From NCBI GenBank assembly GCA_016873795.1, contig VGWA01000006.1:1-52261 (forward strand): a stretch of 52,261 nucleotides of DNA, in the 5' to 3' direction. A program made the translations under genes and the position numbers. Of this stretch, positions 15,699 to 25,383 are shown one piece after another (position 1 is the stretch's first letter; the number at the start of each line of letters is the position of its first letter). The DNA is from Ignavibacteria bacterium. GTDB lineage: Bacteria > Bacteroidota > Ignavibacteria > Tepidaquicellales > Tepidaquicellaceae. The notes under the pieces were generated by a model. That model saw only the letters and a list, made by a program, of their open reading frames with translations, was not told the origin of the DNA and ran no database searches.

Positions 15699-18529
15699 TT
15701 AATATAAATTAAATGTTTAGAACAGCAGAAATCCGCCGCATTGATTTTATAAATATAGACACCGCTTGACAGATTCAAATCCGAAAATGAACATTGTAAA
15801 ATATAATTACCTTTGTTATAATACTGATTAGTAATCGTTTTAATCAATCTTCCAGTTATATCGAATAATTCTATTTTCACTGTTCCGGATTTTGAAATCG
15901 AAAACGGTATATTAGTTACCGGATTAAAAGGATTTGGATAATTCTGTCCAAGAAAATTCATATTAAAGGATGGATTTTCAGTTAACATACCGCCATAAGT
16001 ATCATACTTTAAAGTAATAATTTTATGAACTCCTTCACCGAGATAAGCATTTCCTGTAACATAAAGGTATCTGTCATTCTTAATAATTAAGTCATTAAAC
16101 CAATCATCACTTGCTTCCAAGAATGAAAATCTGTAATTCCATAATAAATTACCATCCGATGAATATTTCAAAATCAATGACTTTTTATAACCACCCGGAA
16201 CGGAAGAATATCCTGCGATGTAAATGTTATTAGTCGAATCAATGAATAATTTATTACCAGCATCGTTGTCATTACTGGAACCATTGTAAATTCTGTTAAA
16301 AATCAAATTTCCCGAAGGGTCATATTTTAATAAAACAACATCTTCTTTAGATGCTGATGAATTACTTCCCGTAACCAATACATTATGAAATTTATCTAAG
16401 ATAATATCACTCGGGTTACCGTTTGAATTACCGTAGCCTAAATAATTCCTTATCCATGATAAACATCCACCAACAATTTTTGCAATGTATATTTTTCCTC
16501 CGTAATTTGTAACATCATCAGAATATAACAAATATACATTAAAGCCTGTCGAATCCACAACAAATTTACTATAAACTGAATTTTTATCGGTTAAATCAAT
16601 TAAATCAGTGTACAAAGGATTCCGAAAATCGGTAGTAGTATCAAATGTCGCGACAGTAAATTTATGATAATCAAAATAAACTGAATAACCACCGTAATAT
16701 CTGTACTTAGCAACACAGTAAATAAATCCATTATTTGCCGCAATTACATCCAATGCAGAATATCTTAAATTATAATAAGAAGTTGAGTAACCATATAAAC
16801 ACTTAGTCCATAACGTATCATGATTAGGCGAGAACGAGTTAAATTTAGTCAAAACAAAATTATAAGATGATGTGAATACACCATATAAATGTCCCGCTTT
16901 ATCTATTGTAATCGAATAGGGAGATTGCGACCATATTACCTGCATATTTCCTGAAGTATCTATTCTTGTTATTCCGTTGTAGTCGCCTACATATATTTTC
17001 TTTGTAATTGAATTGTAAACAATCGATTTACGAAATCCTTGATTATCAGAACATATCATTTTTTCAAATATTTTTACTCCGTTTGGATTATATTTATAGA
17101 GATAAGTTCTGTTACTTGATAAAGAAGCATTGGCTAGAACATAAATATTATCATCTTCACCAGTGATAATAATTTTACCTTCTTCGATATATCCGGATTT
17201 TTCAGAATATGTATATTTGTTTACAACATTTCCATTCTCAATATTAAAAATCAAGATACTTGCATCGTATTTTGTTAGTAAATCATTTTTACTAACAATT
17301 AAAGATGCATTATTGTATTCATCTATAATTAGATTTCCGCATTTAACATTATTTGCTGAATATTCGTCATACCTTTTTTCCCAAAGAAAATCACCGGCTT
17401 GATTAAATTTAATTGTGACGGGAGTTTCTGTCCCTGAAATTTTAATTTTACTATAAATTAACAAATTCGATAGTGTGTCCAATGCAAAATCCGAAAAAAT
17501 AAGAATAGAATTCTGTTCGGAAGTGTAAATGATAGTATCCAACGCGTAACCTGCAGTATCATATTTATAAACATAATTACCTGTATTAGATGAATCTATT
17601 AGAGCATTCCCAGAAATAAGAATATTTCCGTTGTACACTAAAGATATTTTAGATGGGATTAGTTTTTTACCGTTTAAGAGATTAGCTGAATAATCCCATA
17701 GGAGGGTGCCATCCTGAGAATACTTGAGATTTGAAATAGAATATTGTGAATTTTCCAAATTGTATCCTGATACATAAATATTATTTGCTGAATCTGCTGT
17801 CAATACTGCAGGAGTACTAATTGCAGAAGCAGAAGCCTGATAAGTTTTAGTCCATAAATTATTTCCATATATGTCGTATTTATTAATGTTAAACATATTA
17901 TTTGCTGAAAAAAGAACATAAGTATTATTATTGTAGTCTTGATTAATCGATATAATAGTGGCCGAAGAAGCAATACCAACCACTTTTGAAAACGAGAGAC
18001 CAATTCCGTTTATAATTTTAAAAATTCTATGATTTTCTCCTTGTCGATAAACTCCTGACAAATTGCAATAATTGTCTACATAGTATTTCACTAAATAAGA
18101 AGTAGAATGAACATATTTAAATAACAATTCACCATAACAAGAAAATGTGGCAAAAAGAATACCAGAATAAGTACCTCCGTTATAACAATCTGCAACTACA
18201 ACAATGTTTCCGAGTTTATCAATTTTAATAAACTTTCCTTCAGTATTATTTGTAAAATTATATTTCTTCAACCATATTAATACACCTTTTTCGGAACATT
18301 TAGCTATGAATAAATTTCTCCTGCCATCAGCTGTAGTTGTATGTCCTGTGAAATAATAGTTCCCGTAATTATCATTACAAGAATGATTCGATATTTGGTC
18401 GCATTCCATACTGCTCGAATGACTTTCAGTTACAGTCCATACATTGTTAATCTGAGAAATGGAAAGTGAGGATATGAAAAATGTTAATACAAATGTATAA
18501 GATACAATATTAATAATAATTTTTTTCAC
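15695..18529 (-). CDS. large T9SS-secreted beta-propeller protein (SBBP-like repeats)
   Basis: This 944-residue protein starts at GTG 18529 with a signal peptide ending SSLSISQ. Most of it consists of ~50-residue repeats of the type (N/D)GNYYFTGHT...LFIAKCSEKGVLIWLKKYN, YVSGYNLENS...LKYSQDGTLLWDYS and IYIAGYSSVPG...LKYSSDGNLLWNYRF. This is the SBBP/delta-60-like propeller pattern, probably forming two or more propellers. The last ~80 residues are a sorting domain (GQNYPNPFNPVTNIPF, ending CCSKHLIYIK). A pair of Cys near the end, unusual in this domain, might form a disulfide. No enzymatic motif was found. Confidence 0.85.
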   Translation of the reverse strand: MKKIIINIVSYTFVLTFFISSLSISQINNVWTVTESHSSSMECDQISNHSCNDNYGNYYFTGHTTTADGRRNLFIAKCSEKGVLIWLKKYNFTNNTEGKFIKIDKLGNIVVVADCYNGGTYSGILFATFSCYGELLFKYVHSTSYLVKYYVDNYCNLSGVYRQGENHRIFKIINGIGLSFSKVVGIASSATIISINQDYNNNTYVLFSANNMFNINKYDIYGNNLWTKTYQASASAISTPAVLTADSANNIYVSGYNLENSQYSISNLKYSQDGTLLWDYSANLLNGKKLIPSKISLVYNGNILISGNALIDSSNTGNYVYKYDTAGYALDTIIYTSEQNSILIFSDFALDTLSNLLIYSKIKISGTETPVTIKFNQAGDFLWEKRYDEYSANNVKCGNLIIDEYNNASLIVSKNDLLTKYDASILIFNIENGNVVNKYTYSEKSGYIEEGKIIITGEDDNIYVLANASLSSNRTYLYKYNPNGVKIFEKMICSDNQGFRKSIVYNSITKKIYVGDYNGITRIDTSGNMQVIWSQSPYSITIDKAGHLYGVFTSSYNFVLTKFNSFSPNHDTLWTKCLYGYSTSYYNLRYSALDVIAANNGFIYCVAKYRYYGGYSVYFDYHKFTVATFDTTTDFRNPLYTDLIDLTDKNSVYSKFVVDSTGFNVYLLYSDDVTNYGGKIYIAKIVGGCLSWIRNYLGYGNSNGNPSDIILDKFHNVLVTGSNSSASKEDVVLLKYDPSGNLIFNRIYNGSSNDNDAGNKLFIDSTNNIYIAGYSSVPGGYKKSLILKYSSDGNLLWNYRFSFLEASDDWFNDLIIKNDRYLYVTGNAYLGEGVHKIITLKYDTYGGMLTENPSFNMNFLGQNYPNPFNPVTNIPFSISKSGTVKIELFDITGRLIKTITNQYYNKGNYILQCSFSDLNLSSGVYIYKINAADFCCSKHLIYIK

Positions 18530-18746
18530 AAAAAAAGTTAATATATATTAATTTAATAAAACAATGCATAAATTCAGTACCATTTATGTTTTTATAAAAT
18601 CATTTTTTTCATATTATTGAAAACAATTTTTTAAATAGTTTCACTTTATCAGAATTATTCTTTTTTGTCCCTATGAATTCCTACCGATGTATCGGGTTCA
18701 GGATAAGCAGGGATTTCCGCTTCACTGCAAACTAAAGTCATGTTTC

Positions 18747-19259
18747 TCATTTCAGTAATGACATTTTCTTAGTTTCAGTATAGTTATTTGTATGCAGACG
18801 GTAGAAATACATACCTGATGAAATTCGGCTTCCGTCGAATTTAACTTCATACGTCCCGGGTGCAAGCGGCTCGTTCACAAGCACAGCAATTTCTCTACCG
18901 AGAATGTCATAGACCTTCAACGATACTTCTTTGAATTCCGAACATTGAAATCCGATTGTTGTTAGCGGATTAAATGGATTAGGGTAGTTTTGGAATAATA
19001 AATATTTCTGAGGGATGGTTGTATTGACAATTGAAGGAATAAACGTCATTCCCCCGTTAGTTGTTTTGAAAATTGTTCCTGTACTTCCGCAAACCCAACC
19101 TGTTAAAGCATTGATAAAATAAAAAGCATTGTGGACTGTCGAATTTCCTGTTGATTGGTCAGTCCAATTTTCCCCTCCGTTCGTCGTGCAGACTATTTTA
19201 TTATTTCCTGTTGCCCAGCCTGTTTCCGCCGCAGGAAATGAAACATCCTGAAAATTCAT
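18747..19259 (-). CDS. C-terminal part of a split T9SS repeat protein
   Basis: This 170-residue frame starts at an internal ATG. It holds two more YCF48-like repeats (TTNGGENW, TTNGGMTF) and a full sorting domain (FQNYPNPFNPLTT, ending TKKMSLLK) but no signal peptide. It is in the same frame as the gene at 19422-20945. The 54 codons between are open and contain another repeat (VLKTTNGGANWINL), and only a TGA at 19422-19424 separates the two. It is therefore best read as the tail of one 731-codon gene and, without read-through, would not be exported. Confidence 0.7.
   Translation of the reverse strand: MNFQDVSFPAAETGWATGNNKIVCTTNGGENWTDQSTGNSTVHNAFYFINALTGWVCGSTGTIFKTTNGGMTFIPSIVNTTIPQKYLLFQNYPNPFNPLTTIGFQCSEFKEVSLKVYDILGREIAVLVNEPLAPGTYEVKFDGSRISSGMYFYRLHTNNYTETKKMSLLK
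18795..18999. repeat. 205-base near-identical copy of 14406-14610
   Basis: Aligned without gaps, this segment and 14406-14610 differ at five positions by my count. Both code for the core of a T9SS sorting domain. The similarity drops sharply on both sides, which points to recombination or gene conversion limited to this segment. Confidence 0.85.
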
Positions 19260-19421
19260 CGTTCCGAGATTAGGTATATTACCGGATAAGTTTATCCAGT
19301 TTGCTCCGCCGTTCGTTGTTTTTAAAACCGTTCTGTACCACCCGCCGATGTAACCCGTATACTGACTGCAAAATGAAAGCGACGTAAGATAAACATTATT
19401 AGTTACTTTTGTCTGAAGGAT

Positions 19422-20945
19422 TCAGTTCTGTCCGCCGTTTGTCGTTTTCAAAATTCTGTCCCACCATCCTACGCTCCAACCTGTTGTGTTCGAGACAAAA
19501 AAGATGTCTTCCAGCGAAGCAGTATCCGATATGACATTATACTGTATAACCCAGTTATTACCGCCGTTCGTTGTGTTTAAAATAATTCCGGTTCTCGGCG
19601 GTATGCTTTTGTATCCCGCTACCCAACCTGTGTCGTTCGATATAAAAAAAACCGATTTCAGATTGTAATTATAAATCCTGTATTTGCTTTCCCACAAATT
19701 TCCTCCATCGGTCGTTTTAATAATGTAACCCGTATCACCTGAAATTGTTTTACCCGTTACCCAGCCGGTATGCTGTGAAACAAAAAATACATTATCGAAA
19801 TTTGGATTGAAGGGAACCGGTTGCTGAAACCAGACATCCCCTCCGTTTGTAGTTTTCAAAACAGTCAAAACATTCCCTACTGCCCACCCGATATCGGGAG
19901 ATACAAATCCAATCGAGTACAAAGTATATGTCAATCCCGAAGATTGCTGAATGAAACTATTACCTCCGTCGGTTGTCTTAAAAATTTTTCCTTCGTATCC
20001 TGTAATCCAGCCGGTAAGTGAATTCACAAACGATATACTTCGGAGGTTTGTACAATAAGGAATATTCTGAGTAATATGAAACCAGTTATTTCCGCTGTTT
20101 GTAGTTTTTAAAACATTACATCCTTCGTTTCCGCCGCAGACATATCCGGTTTCGTTCGTCGGAAAATGGACTGAAATAAAATCTGCTATTGTCTGACTCG
20201 GCAAGTTAAACCAGTTAATTCCGCCGTTTGTAGTTTTTATTATATTTCCTCCGCCGCCGGCTGCCCATCCCGTATCGAAAGAAATAAAATAAATACAATT
20301 TAAAGGCATCGAAACACCGCAGGGATAAGGAATCCAGTTGTTACCGCCGTCAGTTGTTTTCAGAATATTTCCCGACAGCAGTGTCCCGCATATCCATCCG
20401 TTAATTGCATCCGTAAAATACAATGACAGAAGCGACGCTGTTCCTCCGCCGGTTTGAGTTATCCAGTTAATTCCGCCGTTGGTCGTTTTAATTATTATTC
20501 CGCTCATTCCCGAAGCATAGCCGGTAAATTGATTAACGAAAAAAACAGAATACAAATCCGTAGTCAATCCCGTTTCCAGCATAATCCAATTGTAACCCCC
20601 GTTTTCTGTTTTTAAGATTTTTCCTTTACTTCCGCAAACAAAACCGGTATCCGTATCTATAAAACTTAACGAATTTACATTGCTTGTTAAGGGATAATTC
20701 CAATCGGGAATAAACTGCGACAGTACAATCCAGTTGCTTCCGCTGTTAGTCGATTTTATCAGTGTCTTTCCTCCCCCGCACGCATATACAATTTCCTGAG
20801 TAACCGTCTGAACTTTCAGGAGCGGGTTTGGCTGAGGATAAGGATTCTGCAAAAACCACTGGCTGTAACAATTAAAAATTAAAAATGAACCTGAAGGCAA
20901 GAAATTAAAAATAAATACAAATGAGAAAAAGATTATCTTTCTCAT
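19422..20945 (-). CDS. T9SS-type YCF48/Asp-box repeat protein, N-terminal part, truncated by in-frame TGA
   Basis: A signal peptide (residues 1-29, ending NCYSQ) is followed by about ten repeats of roughly 45 residues with the core (K)TTNGGxNW plus F(V)xxxTGW. This is the YCF48-like seven-bladed propeller family, known from photosystem assembly but widespread in secreted bacterial proteins. The frame stops at TGA after NGGQN, exactly where each other repeat has the Trp of GGxNW. Changing TGA to TGG would join it to the downstream frame that carries the sorting domain. As it stands the product would lack its export signal for T9SS. Confidence 0.8.
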   Translation of the reverse strand: MRKIIFFSFVFIFNFLPSGSFLIFNCYSQWFLQNPYPQPNPLLKVQTVTQEIVYACGGGKTLIKSTNSGSNWIVLSQFIPDWNYPLTSNVNSLSFIDTDTGFVCGSKGKILKTENGGYNWIMLETGLTTDLYSVFFVNQFTGYASGMSGIIIKTTNGGINWITQTGGGTASLLSLYFTDAINGWICGTLLSGNILKTTDGGNNWIPYPCGVSMPLNCIYFISFDTGWAAGGGGNIIKTTNGGINWFNLPSQTIADFISVHFPTNETGYVCGGNEGCNVLKTTNSGNNWFHITQNIPYCTNLRSISFVNSLTGWITGYEGKIFKTTDGGNSFIQQSSGLTYTLYSIGFVSPDIGWAVGNVLTVLKTTNGGDVWFQQPVPFNPNFDNVFFVSQHTGWVTGKTISGDTGYIIKTTDGGNLWESKYRIYNYNLKSVFFISNDTGWVAGYKSIPPRTGIILNTTNGGNNWVIQYNVISDTASLEDIFFVSNTTGWSVGWWDRILKTTNGGQN

Positions 20946-20957
20946 AATATTTTTAAT

Positions 20958-22643
20958 TTATTTAATTAATAACATTGATTTTACATCTTTAAAATCTGAA
21001 GTATTCAACTGATAAAAATAAACACCGCTGGATAATCCGCTTCCGTCGAATTTAACTTCATATGTTCCGGGTGTAAGTGATTCGTTCACAAGTGTTGTTA
21101 CTTCTTTCCCGAGGATGTCATACACTTTTAATATGACATTATAATTCCCGAGAAAGCGGGAATCTATAGGAATGCTGAATCTGATATTTGTCGTTGGATT
21201 AAACGGATTCGGATAGTTTTGGAATAATTCAAATTTATAGGGAATCTCAGTATTAATTATATTAATACCGACTGTAAAAAAATCACTGATTCCAAATCCG
21301 CTGTGCCGGACACCTGCAATGTTTATAACCGAAGCAACGGTTGCCTTTACCACATTTGTCATAAACCGGATGTTCAGAGTTCCTACTGTATCACCAGGAG
21401 TATGATAATTATAATTTCTGTATTCTGCTCCGTCGGTAAGCATTAATGCTTTGTATCCGGCATCCCAGAACGGGGCATGATCGCTTCTTCTTAAAAACGG
21501 GGTTGTTTGTCCGTTACCCGGTGTTGAAAGCGACAGCACACGTAGTTGAGGTACATATAATCTGGCACAGCTGTCAAAATGATATCTTAAAGAATTGGAA
21601 TACACATTTGCGGTATTGAGTATGAAATTTCCTTTATTTTGCTGTGCATTGGCACTATCGCAAAGGTCAGGAAATAATGTACAGAATCCAGTCGGCATTG
21701 ACTGACAATTGGGAGTATCGCAATAATATCCTATCATTTCAAAATTATATACACCTGCAATTTTTTCGTAGAAAGGAATTCCTTCGGCAACATATTTTTG
21801 ACTGCCGACTAATCCCGATTCTTCAAGGTCAAATCCGATAAATTTAATTGTGTTTCTGAAATTGTAATTCGAAAGAATTCTTGCAATTTCAAGAAACGCC
21901 GCTACAGCAGTTCCGTTATCATCGGCACCGGGACTAATGCTTACTGTTTCAAAATGACCGTCAATAATATATGTTGTATCTTCATAAATTGTTCCGGGTA
22001 ATCTGCCGATAAAATTCTGTGCATTATAACCCGAGTAATTAAAATTCTGAATAGATGTTTGAAGGTTGTATCTTAAAAATCTTGCGTAAATAGAGTCTTT
22101 TACTCTCTGAAGCTGCTGCACTCCTGCAGTCCTGTGTCTGATTCCTTCTATAAACAGAAGATTTTCTTTTAGTTTATTACTGTCAATCTGATTCACAATA
22201 CCAGAAATATCCATCGGCTGCATATCGTCGGCAATTATTTTTGCCTTTAGCATCACAGGAGTAGTTGTAAAGTACCAGTAAATCTGTTTTTGATACCCCG
22301 AATAAACAGGATAACCGACATCACCCGTGACAGAATCGCAAAGATATAGAAAAGTCTTTCCGCTGTCATTAGAAATCCTCAACGTTACTCTCATCGGGTC
22401 TGAATCGGCATCGTATAAATCGTAGGTTATCTTTACGGCATTTATTAAAGGCATTAAGGTTGTTTGTATGTTGCTGACGACTGGTATCGAGTTTTGAAAA
22501 TTCTGTTCGTTTTCCTTACCTGATTCTTTTAGTATGTTAACATTAGGTAGTAAAGAACTTTGCCGTATTTCGAGTTGCATCGTAAAAAATAAAGAACACA
22601 AAATAAAAATCGGAATTGCGAACAATAAAATTTTCTTTTTCAT
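20958..22643 (-). CDS. T9SS-secreted M28-family zinc metallopeptidase
   Basis: This is a predicted aminopeptidase-like enzyme secreted to the surface. An N-terminal membrane-type signal (residues 4-22) and a ~100-residue Ig-like region precede the peptidase domain. Zinc-site residues by M28 pattern are His230 (GHFET), Asp241 (GADDNGTA), Glu275 with catalytic Glu274 (DLEESG), Glu302 (NFEMIG) and His389 (SDHAPFWDAG). The usual HxD is HxE here, a conservative change. The sorting domain follows (FQNYPNPFNPTTNIRF, ending VKSMLLIK). It carries six to seven extra residues (IDSRFLGNYN) in the loop before VILKVYD, encoded by a small palindrome at 21144-21163. It starts 12 bases before the next cargo gene in the run. 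Confidence 0.88.
   Translation of the reverse strand: MKKKILLFAIPIFILCSLFFTMQLEIRQSSLLPNVNILKESGKENEQNFQNSIPVVSNIQTTLMPLINAVKITYDLYDADSDPMRVTLRISNDSGKTFLYLCDSVTGDVGYPVYSGYQKQIYWYFTTTPVMLKAKIIADDMQPMDISGIVNQIDSNKLKENLLFIEGIRHRTAGVQQLQRVKDSIYARFLRYNLQTSIQNFNYSGYNAQNFIGRLPGTIYEDTTYIIDGHFETVSISPGADDNGTAVAAFLEIARILSNYNFRNTIKFIGFDLEESGLVGSQKYVAEGIPFYEKIAGVYNFEMIGYYCDTPNCQSMPTGFCTLFPDLCDSANAQQNKGNFILNTANVYSNSLRYHFDSCARLYVPQLRVLSLSTPGNGQTTPFLRRSDHAPFWDAGYKALMLTDGAEYRNYNYHTPGDTVGTLNIRFMTNVVKATVASVINIAGVRHSGFGISDFFTVGINIINTEIPYKFELFQNYPNPFNPTTNIRFSIPIDSRFLGNYNVILKVYDILGKEVTTLVNESLTPGTYEVKFDGSGLSSGVYFYQLNTSDFKDVKSMLLIK
21144..21163. repeat. REP-like palindrome inside a sorting-domain coding region
   Basis: ATTCCCG at 21144-21150 pairs with CGGGAAT at 21157-21163 around a six-base loop. 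It is of the CCCGCTTTCTCGGG type common as dispersed repeats in this group. It is translated in frame as part of the insertion DSRFLGNY, at the same loop that holds an insertion in the sorting domain of the gene at 2961-4295. Confidence 0.5.
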
Positions 22644-22698
22644 ATTTTTTTAATTTATTAATTTAGAATCGAAAGAATATTTTGCCAAAGGAATTACT

Positions 22699-23772
22699 TT
22701 ATTTGAGTAAAATCATACGCTTTGTTTCATTAAAGGTGCCGGCAACTAATTTATAGAAATACATTCCGCTGGATAATCCGCTTCCGTCGAATTTGACTTC
22801 ATATTTTCCGGGTGTAAGTGGTTCGTCCACAAGTATTGTTACTTCTTTCCCGAGAATGTCGAATATTTTTAAAGTTACGTATTCATTTTTTGGAATATCA
22901 AAGTTAATCCTTGTTACCGGATTAAAGGGATTAGGATAGTTTTGGTATAATTCAAAATGAGATACCTGACTGCCGACTTTTTTTATCCCGTAGATAAATT
23001 CATAAGCAATCGAAGCATTAAAAATCTCATTAACAAATTGCGGAGCCACAAGTTGTGTTGCGGCAGCATTGGGATGACTGTCATCCGAACTTGTTGCATA
23101 CATCAAGAGCAACATATAATCAGCACCAACGAGTTTATGGAAAAAGTCAAAGACATAAACGTTTGGTGGAAAAGGACCAAATACCGGGTCAAGTCCGTTA
23201 GCCAGAGTATCTTTCGCCCACTTACAGAAATAGTGAGAATACAAAGCTTCCTGCGTTGTTGTTTGATTCGGAACAAGAGGTGCATTCGTCCAGATTACAA
23301 AGAAATTTTGCGGATGAGTTTTCATTACGTTTATTATATGTCTCCAGTGCCATTTGTAGTTAAAGATAGTTTTGTAATCCGGATACAGAGTATCGGACGG
23401 TTCACCGATTGCTTCAATGTTGGAAGAAGGAAAGCAAGATTTTATGACCATGATTCTATTCCCTGCATAATAAGGTTGAATATTAGCTGCTGTATCCTGA
23501 TTTTCAAATATCCTGTGCCATCTGCACCATTCATTATCGTCTTCGGCGGGAAACCAAATTTCATTCATTGTAACTGCATTAGTCCCTGTATAACCATGAC
23601 TATTATTATAGATAGTCATTTGCTGAGGTACACTTGTGGTACTTCCGTTAGGTCCCCAGATACATAATCCCGTAGAATGATGAAAGAACATCCCGCTTCT
23701 GAATAAAAGCTGAGAATAAACATTTACGCTTATAATAAAGATAAAAAATAAAAGAATGTTTAGAGTTTTCAT
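22699..23772 (-). CDS. T9SS-secreted SGNH-hydrolase-like protein
   Basis: I start at ATG 23772 (MKTLNILLFF...VYSQ signal). The ATG five codons upstream would put GGAGG inside the gene; with the chosen start GGAGG sits about eight bases upstream as a possible, and here unusual, ribosome site. The body begins with FHHSTG (residues 30-35) and later has FFVIWTNAPL and DDSHPNAAA (about 230-238). These resemble the strand and the Asp-x-x-His catalytic block of SGNH/GDSL esterases, though I cannot place the nucleophilic Ser with confidence. The sorting domain starts YQNYPNPFNPVTRINF and ends TKRMILLK. The likely role is a surface esterase or carbohydrate deacetylase. Confidence 0.75.
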   Translation of the reverse strand: MKTLNILLFFIFIISVNVYSQLLFRSGMFFHHSTGLCIWGPNGSTTSVPQQMTIYNNSHGYTGTNAVTMNEIWFPAEDDNEWCRWHRIFENQDTAANIQPYYAGNRIMVIKSCFPSSNIEAIGEPSDTLYPDYKTIFNYKWHWRHIINVMKTHPQNFFVIWTNAPLVPNQTTTQEALYSHYFCKWAKDTLANGLDPVFGPFPPNVYVFDFFHKLVGADYMLLLMYATSSDDSHPNAAATQLVAPQFVNEIFNASIAYEFIYGIKKVGSQVSHFELYQNYPNPFNPVTRINFDIPKNEYVTLKIFDILGKEVTILVDEPLTPGKYEVKFDGSGLSSGMYFYKLVAGTFNETKRMILLK

Positions 23773-23876
23773 ATGAATACCTCCCATATTACTTAAAGAA
23801 ATAATTTAAAAATATTTTTTTAAATATTTAGATTATTTAACAAAATTATTAAATCTATTACTGTACTTCTAATAAT

Positions 23877-25334
23877 TTATTTTACCAATGTCATTCGCTT
23901 AGTCTCAATATAATCTTTTGTCTGCAGACGATAAAAATAAACGCCGCTTGTCAGGTTGCATCCGTCAAAATTAACTTCATAAGTGCCGGGCTGAAGACTT
24001 TCATTTACGAGAGTTGCAACTTCTTTTCCGAGAATGTCGAAAATTTTTAGTGAAACGTTACCTGATACAGGACACTGGAAACAGATAGTTGTAACCGGAT
24101 TAAACGGGTTGGGATAATTCTGGAAAAGTTGATATTTTACAGGCAGTTCCGATGATGTTTTATTTACAAACATGATATTACCTGTTGGATTATTTTTAAA
24201 ATATACTTCCCAGTTACCGTCACGATTATCAGTCCAGACAACATACAGTGCTGTCCCGAACAAAGCTATTGAAGAATACCAGGAATAACTTGAGTTATCT
24301 GTTAACCTTGTATCCGTATTCCAATTTACTCCTGCATTAGTAGAATTCTTATAATAAATTTCATAATTTCCATCACGACCGTCATACCACACAATATGTA
24401 TATTCGGTCCCGATTGAATAATTGAAGGCATATAAGATTCGGCACTATTAACAGTCAATCTTGTCTCAGTCCACCAGTTTATCCCGTCATTAGTCGAGCG
24501 AATAAAATAAATTTCTCTATTCCCGTCTCTGAAATCCTGCCATGTTATGCAGATATTTGCTCCAAGTGCAGATATACAGGGATACATAGAAAAAGATGAA
24601 TTATTTGTTAATCTTGTATCATTTCCCCAGCTTATTCCCCCATTTGTGGAGCGTTTATAATAGATTTCATCATTTCCGTCACGGTTATCGTACCATGTCA
24701 AGTGAATTGTCGAACCTGCTACTGATATTGATGGATTATAAGAAGATGCAGAATCATTAGTAAGACGTAACTCGGGATCCCAATTAAATCCTCCGTCTGT
24801 AGAGCGTTTGAAATAAATCTCCGGATTTCCATCACTAAAGTCATGCCATACAACGTAAATATTAGATTCAAATACCTCGACTGCAGCACTCGTTGAATGC
24901 AGCGGATTATTTGTTAATCTTGTTTCGGTAAACCAAGATAAACCAGCATCCGAAGAATGTATATAATATATTTCCCTGTATCCATGCCTGTCATCTTCCC
25001 ATACTATATGAACATTTGACCCGAAGGCTGCAATAGAAGGATACCAAGATACAGCCGGATTATTCGTTAAACGGGTATCTATTCCCCAAGTCAAACCTCC
25101 GTCAGACGAACGTTTATAGAAAATTTCATCATTGCCTTCTCTCTGGTCAAACCATACAATATGTACAATATCTACGACTGCAGCAACACAGAATTGATTA
25201 TTATAAAACGTAAAAGATTGTGCAGAATTATTAGTCAGGCGAACATCCGTTCCCCACTGGCTAAAACAATTCAGCACCAGAAATAAAAAATTAAGAATAA
25301 AAACAATTGCGAGATTTATAATTTTTGTTTTCAT
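23877..25334 (-). CDS. T9SS-secreted sialidase-like BNR repeat protein
   Basis: I start at ATG 25334 (MKTKIINLAIVFIL...CFSQ); an in-frame TTG eight codons earlier is less likely. About six regular ~58-residue repeats of the form DxRLTNN...VHIVWxDxRDGNxEIYYKRSTxGGxxW fill residues 30-380. Each carries an Asp-box (STDGGFNW, STNGGISW, STNAGVNW). This is the BNR/sialidase-type propeller, but the catalytic Arg triad and Tyr/Glu pair of true sialidases cannot be confirmed. The sorting domain is FQNYPNPFNPVTTICF, ending TKRMTLVK. The high regularity of the repeats suggests internal duplication. Confidence 0.87.
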   Translation of the reverse strand: MKTKIINLAIVFILNFLFLVLNCFSQWGTDVRLTNNSAQSFTFYNNQFCVAAVVDIVHIVWFDQREGNDEIFYKRSSDGGLTWGIDTRLTNNPAVSWYPSIAAFGSNVHIVWEDDRHGYREIYYIHSSDAGLSWFTETRLTNNPLHSTSAAVEVFESNIYVVWHDFSDGNPEIYFKRSTDGGFNWDPELRLTNDSASSYNPSISVAGSTIHLTWYDNRDGNDEIYYKRSTNGGISWGNDTRLTNNSSFSMYPCISALGANICITWQDFRDGNREIYFIRSTNDGINWWTETRLTVNSAESYMPSIIQSGPNIHIVWYDGRDGNYEIYYKNSTNAGVNWNTDTRLTDNSSYSWYSSIALFGTALYVVWTDNRDGNWEVYFKNNPTGNIMFVNKTSSELPVKYQLFQNYPNPFNPVTTICFQCPVSGNVSLKIFDILGKEVATLVNESLQPGTYEVNFDGCNLTSGVYFYRLQTKDYIETKRMTLVK

Positions 25335-25383
25335 ATATTTGAAATTGAATTTATTCAAAAAAATGATTTATCTTGCTGAATTC

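Noticed and set aside
19422-19424. TGA recoded as tryptophan
   Set aside because: cdd and other intact genes here end at TGA, and their products would run on improperly if it were read as Trp.
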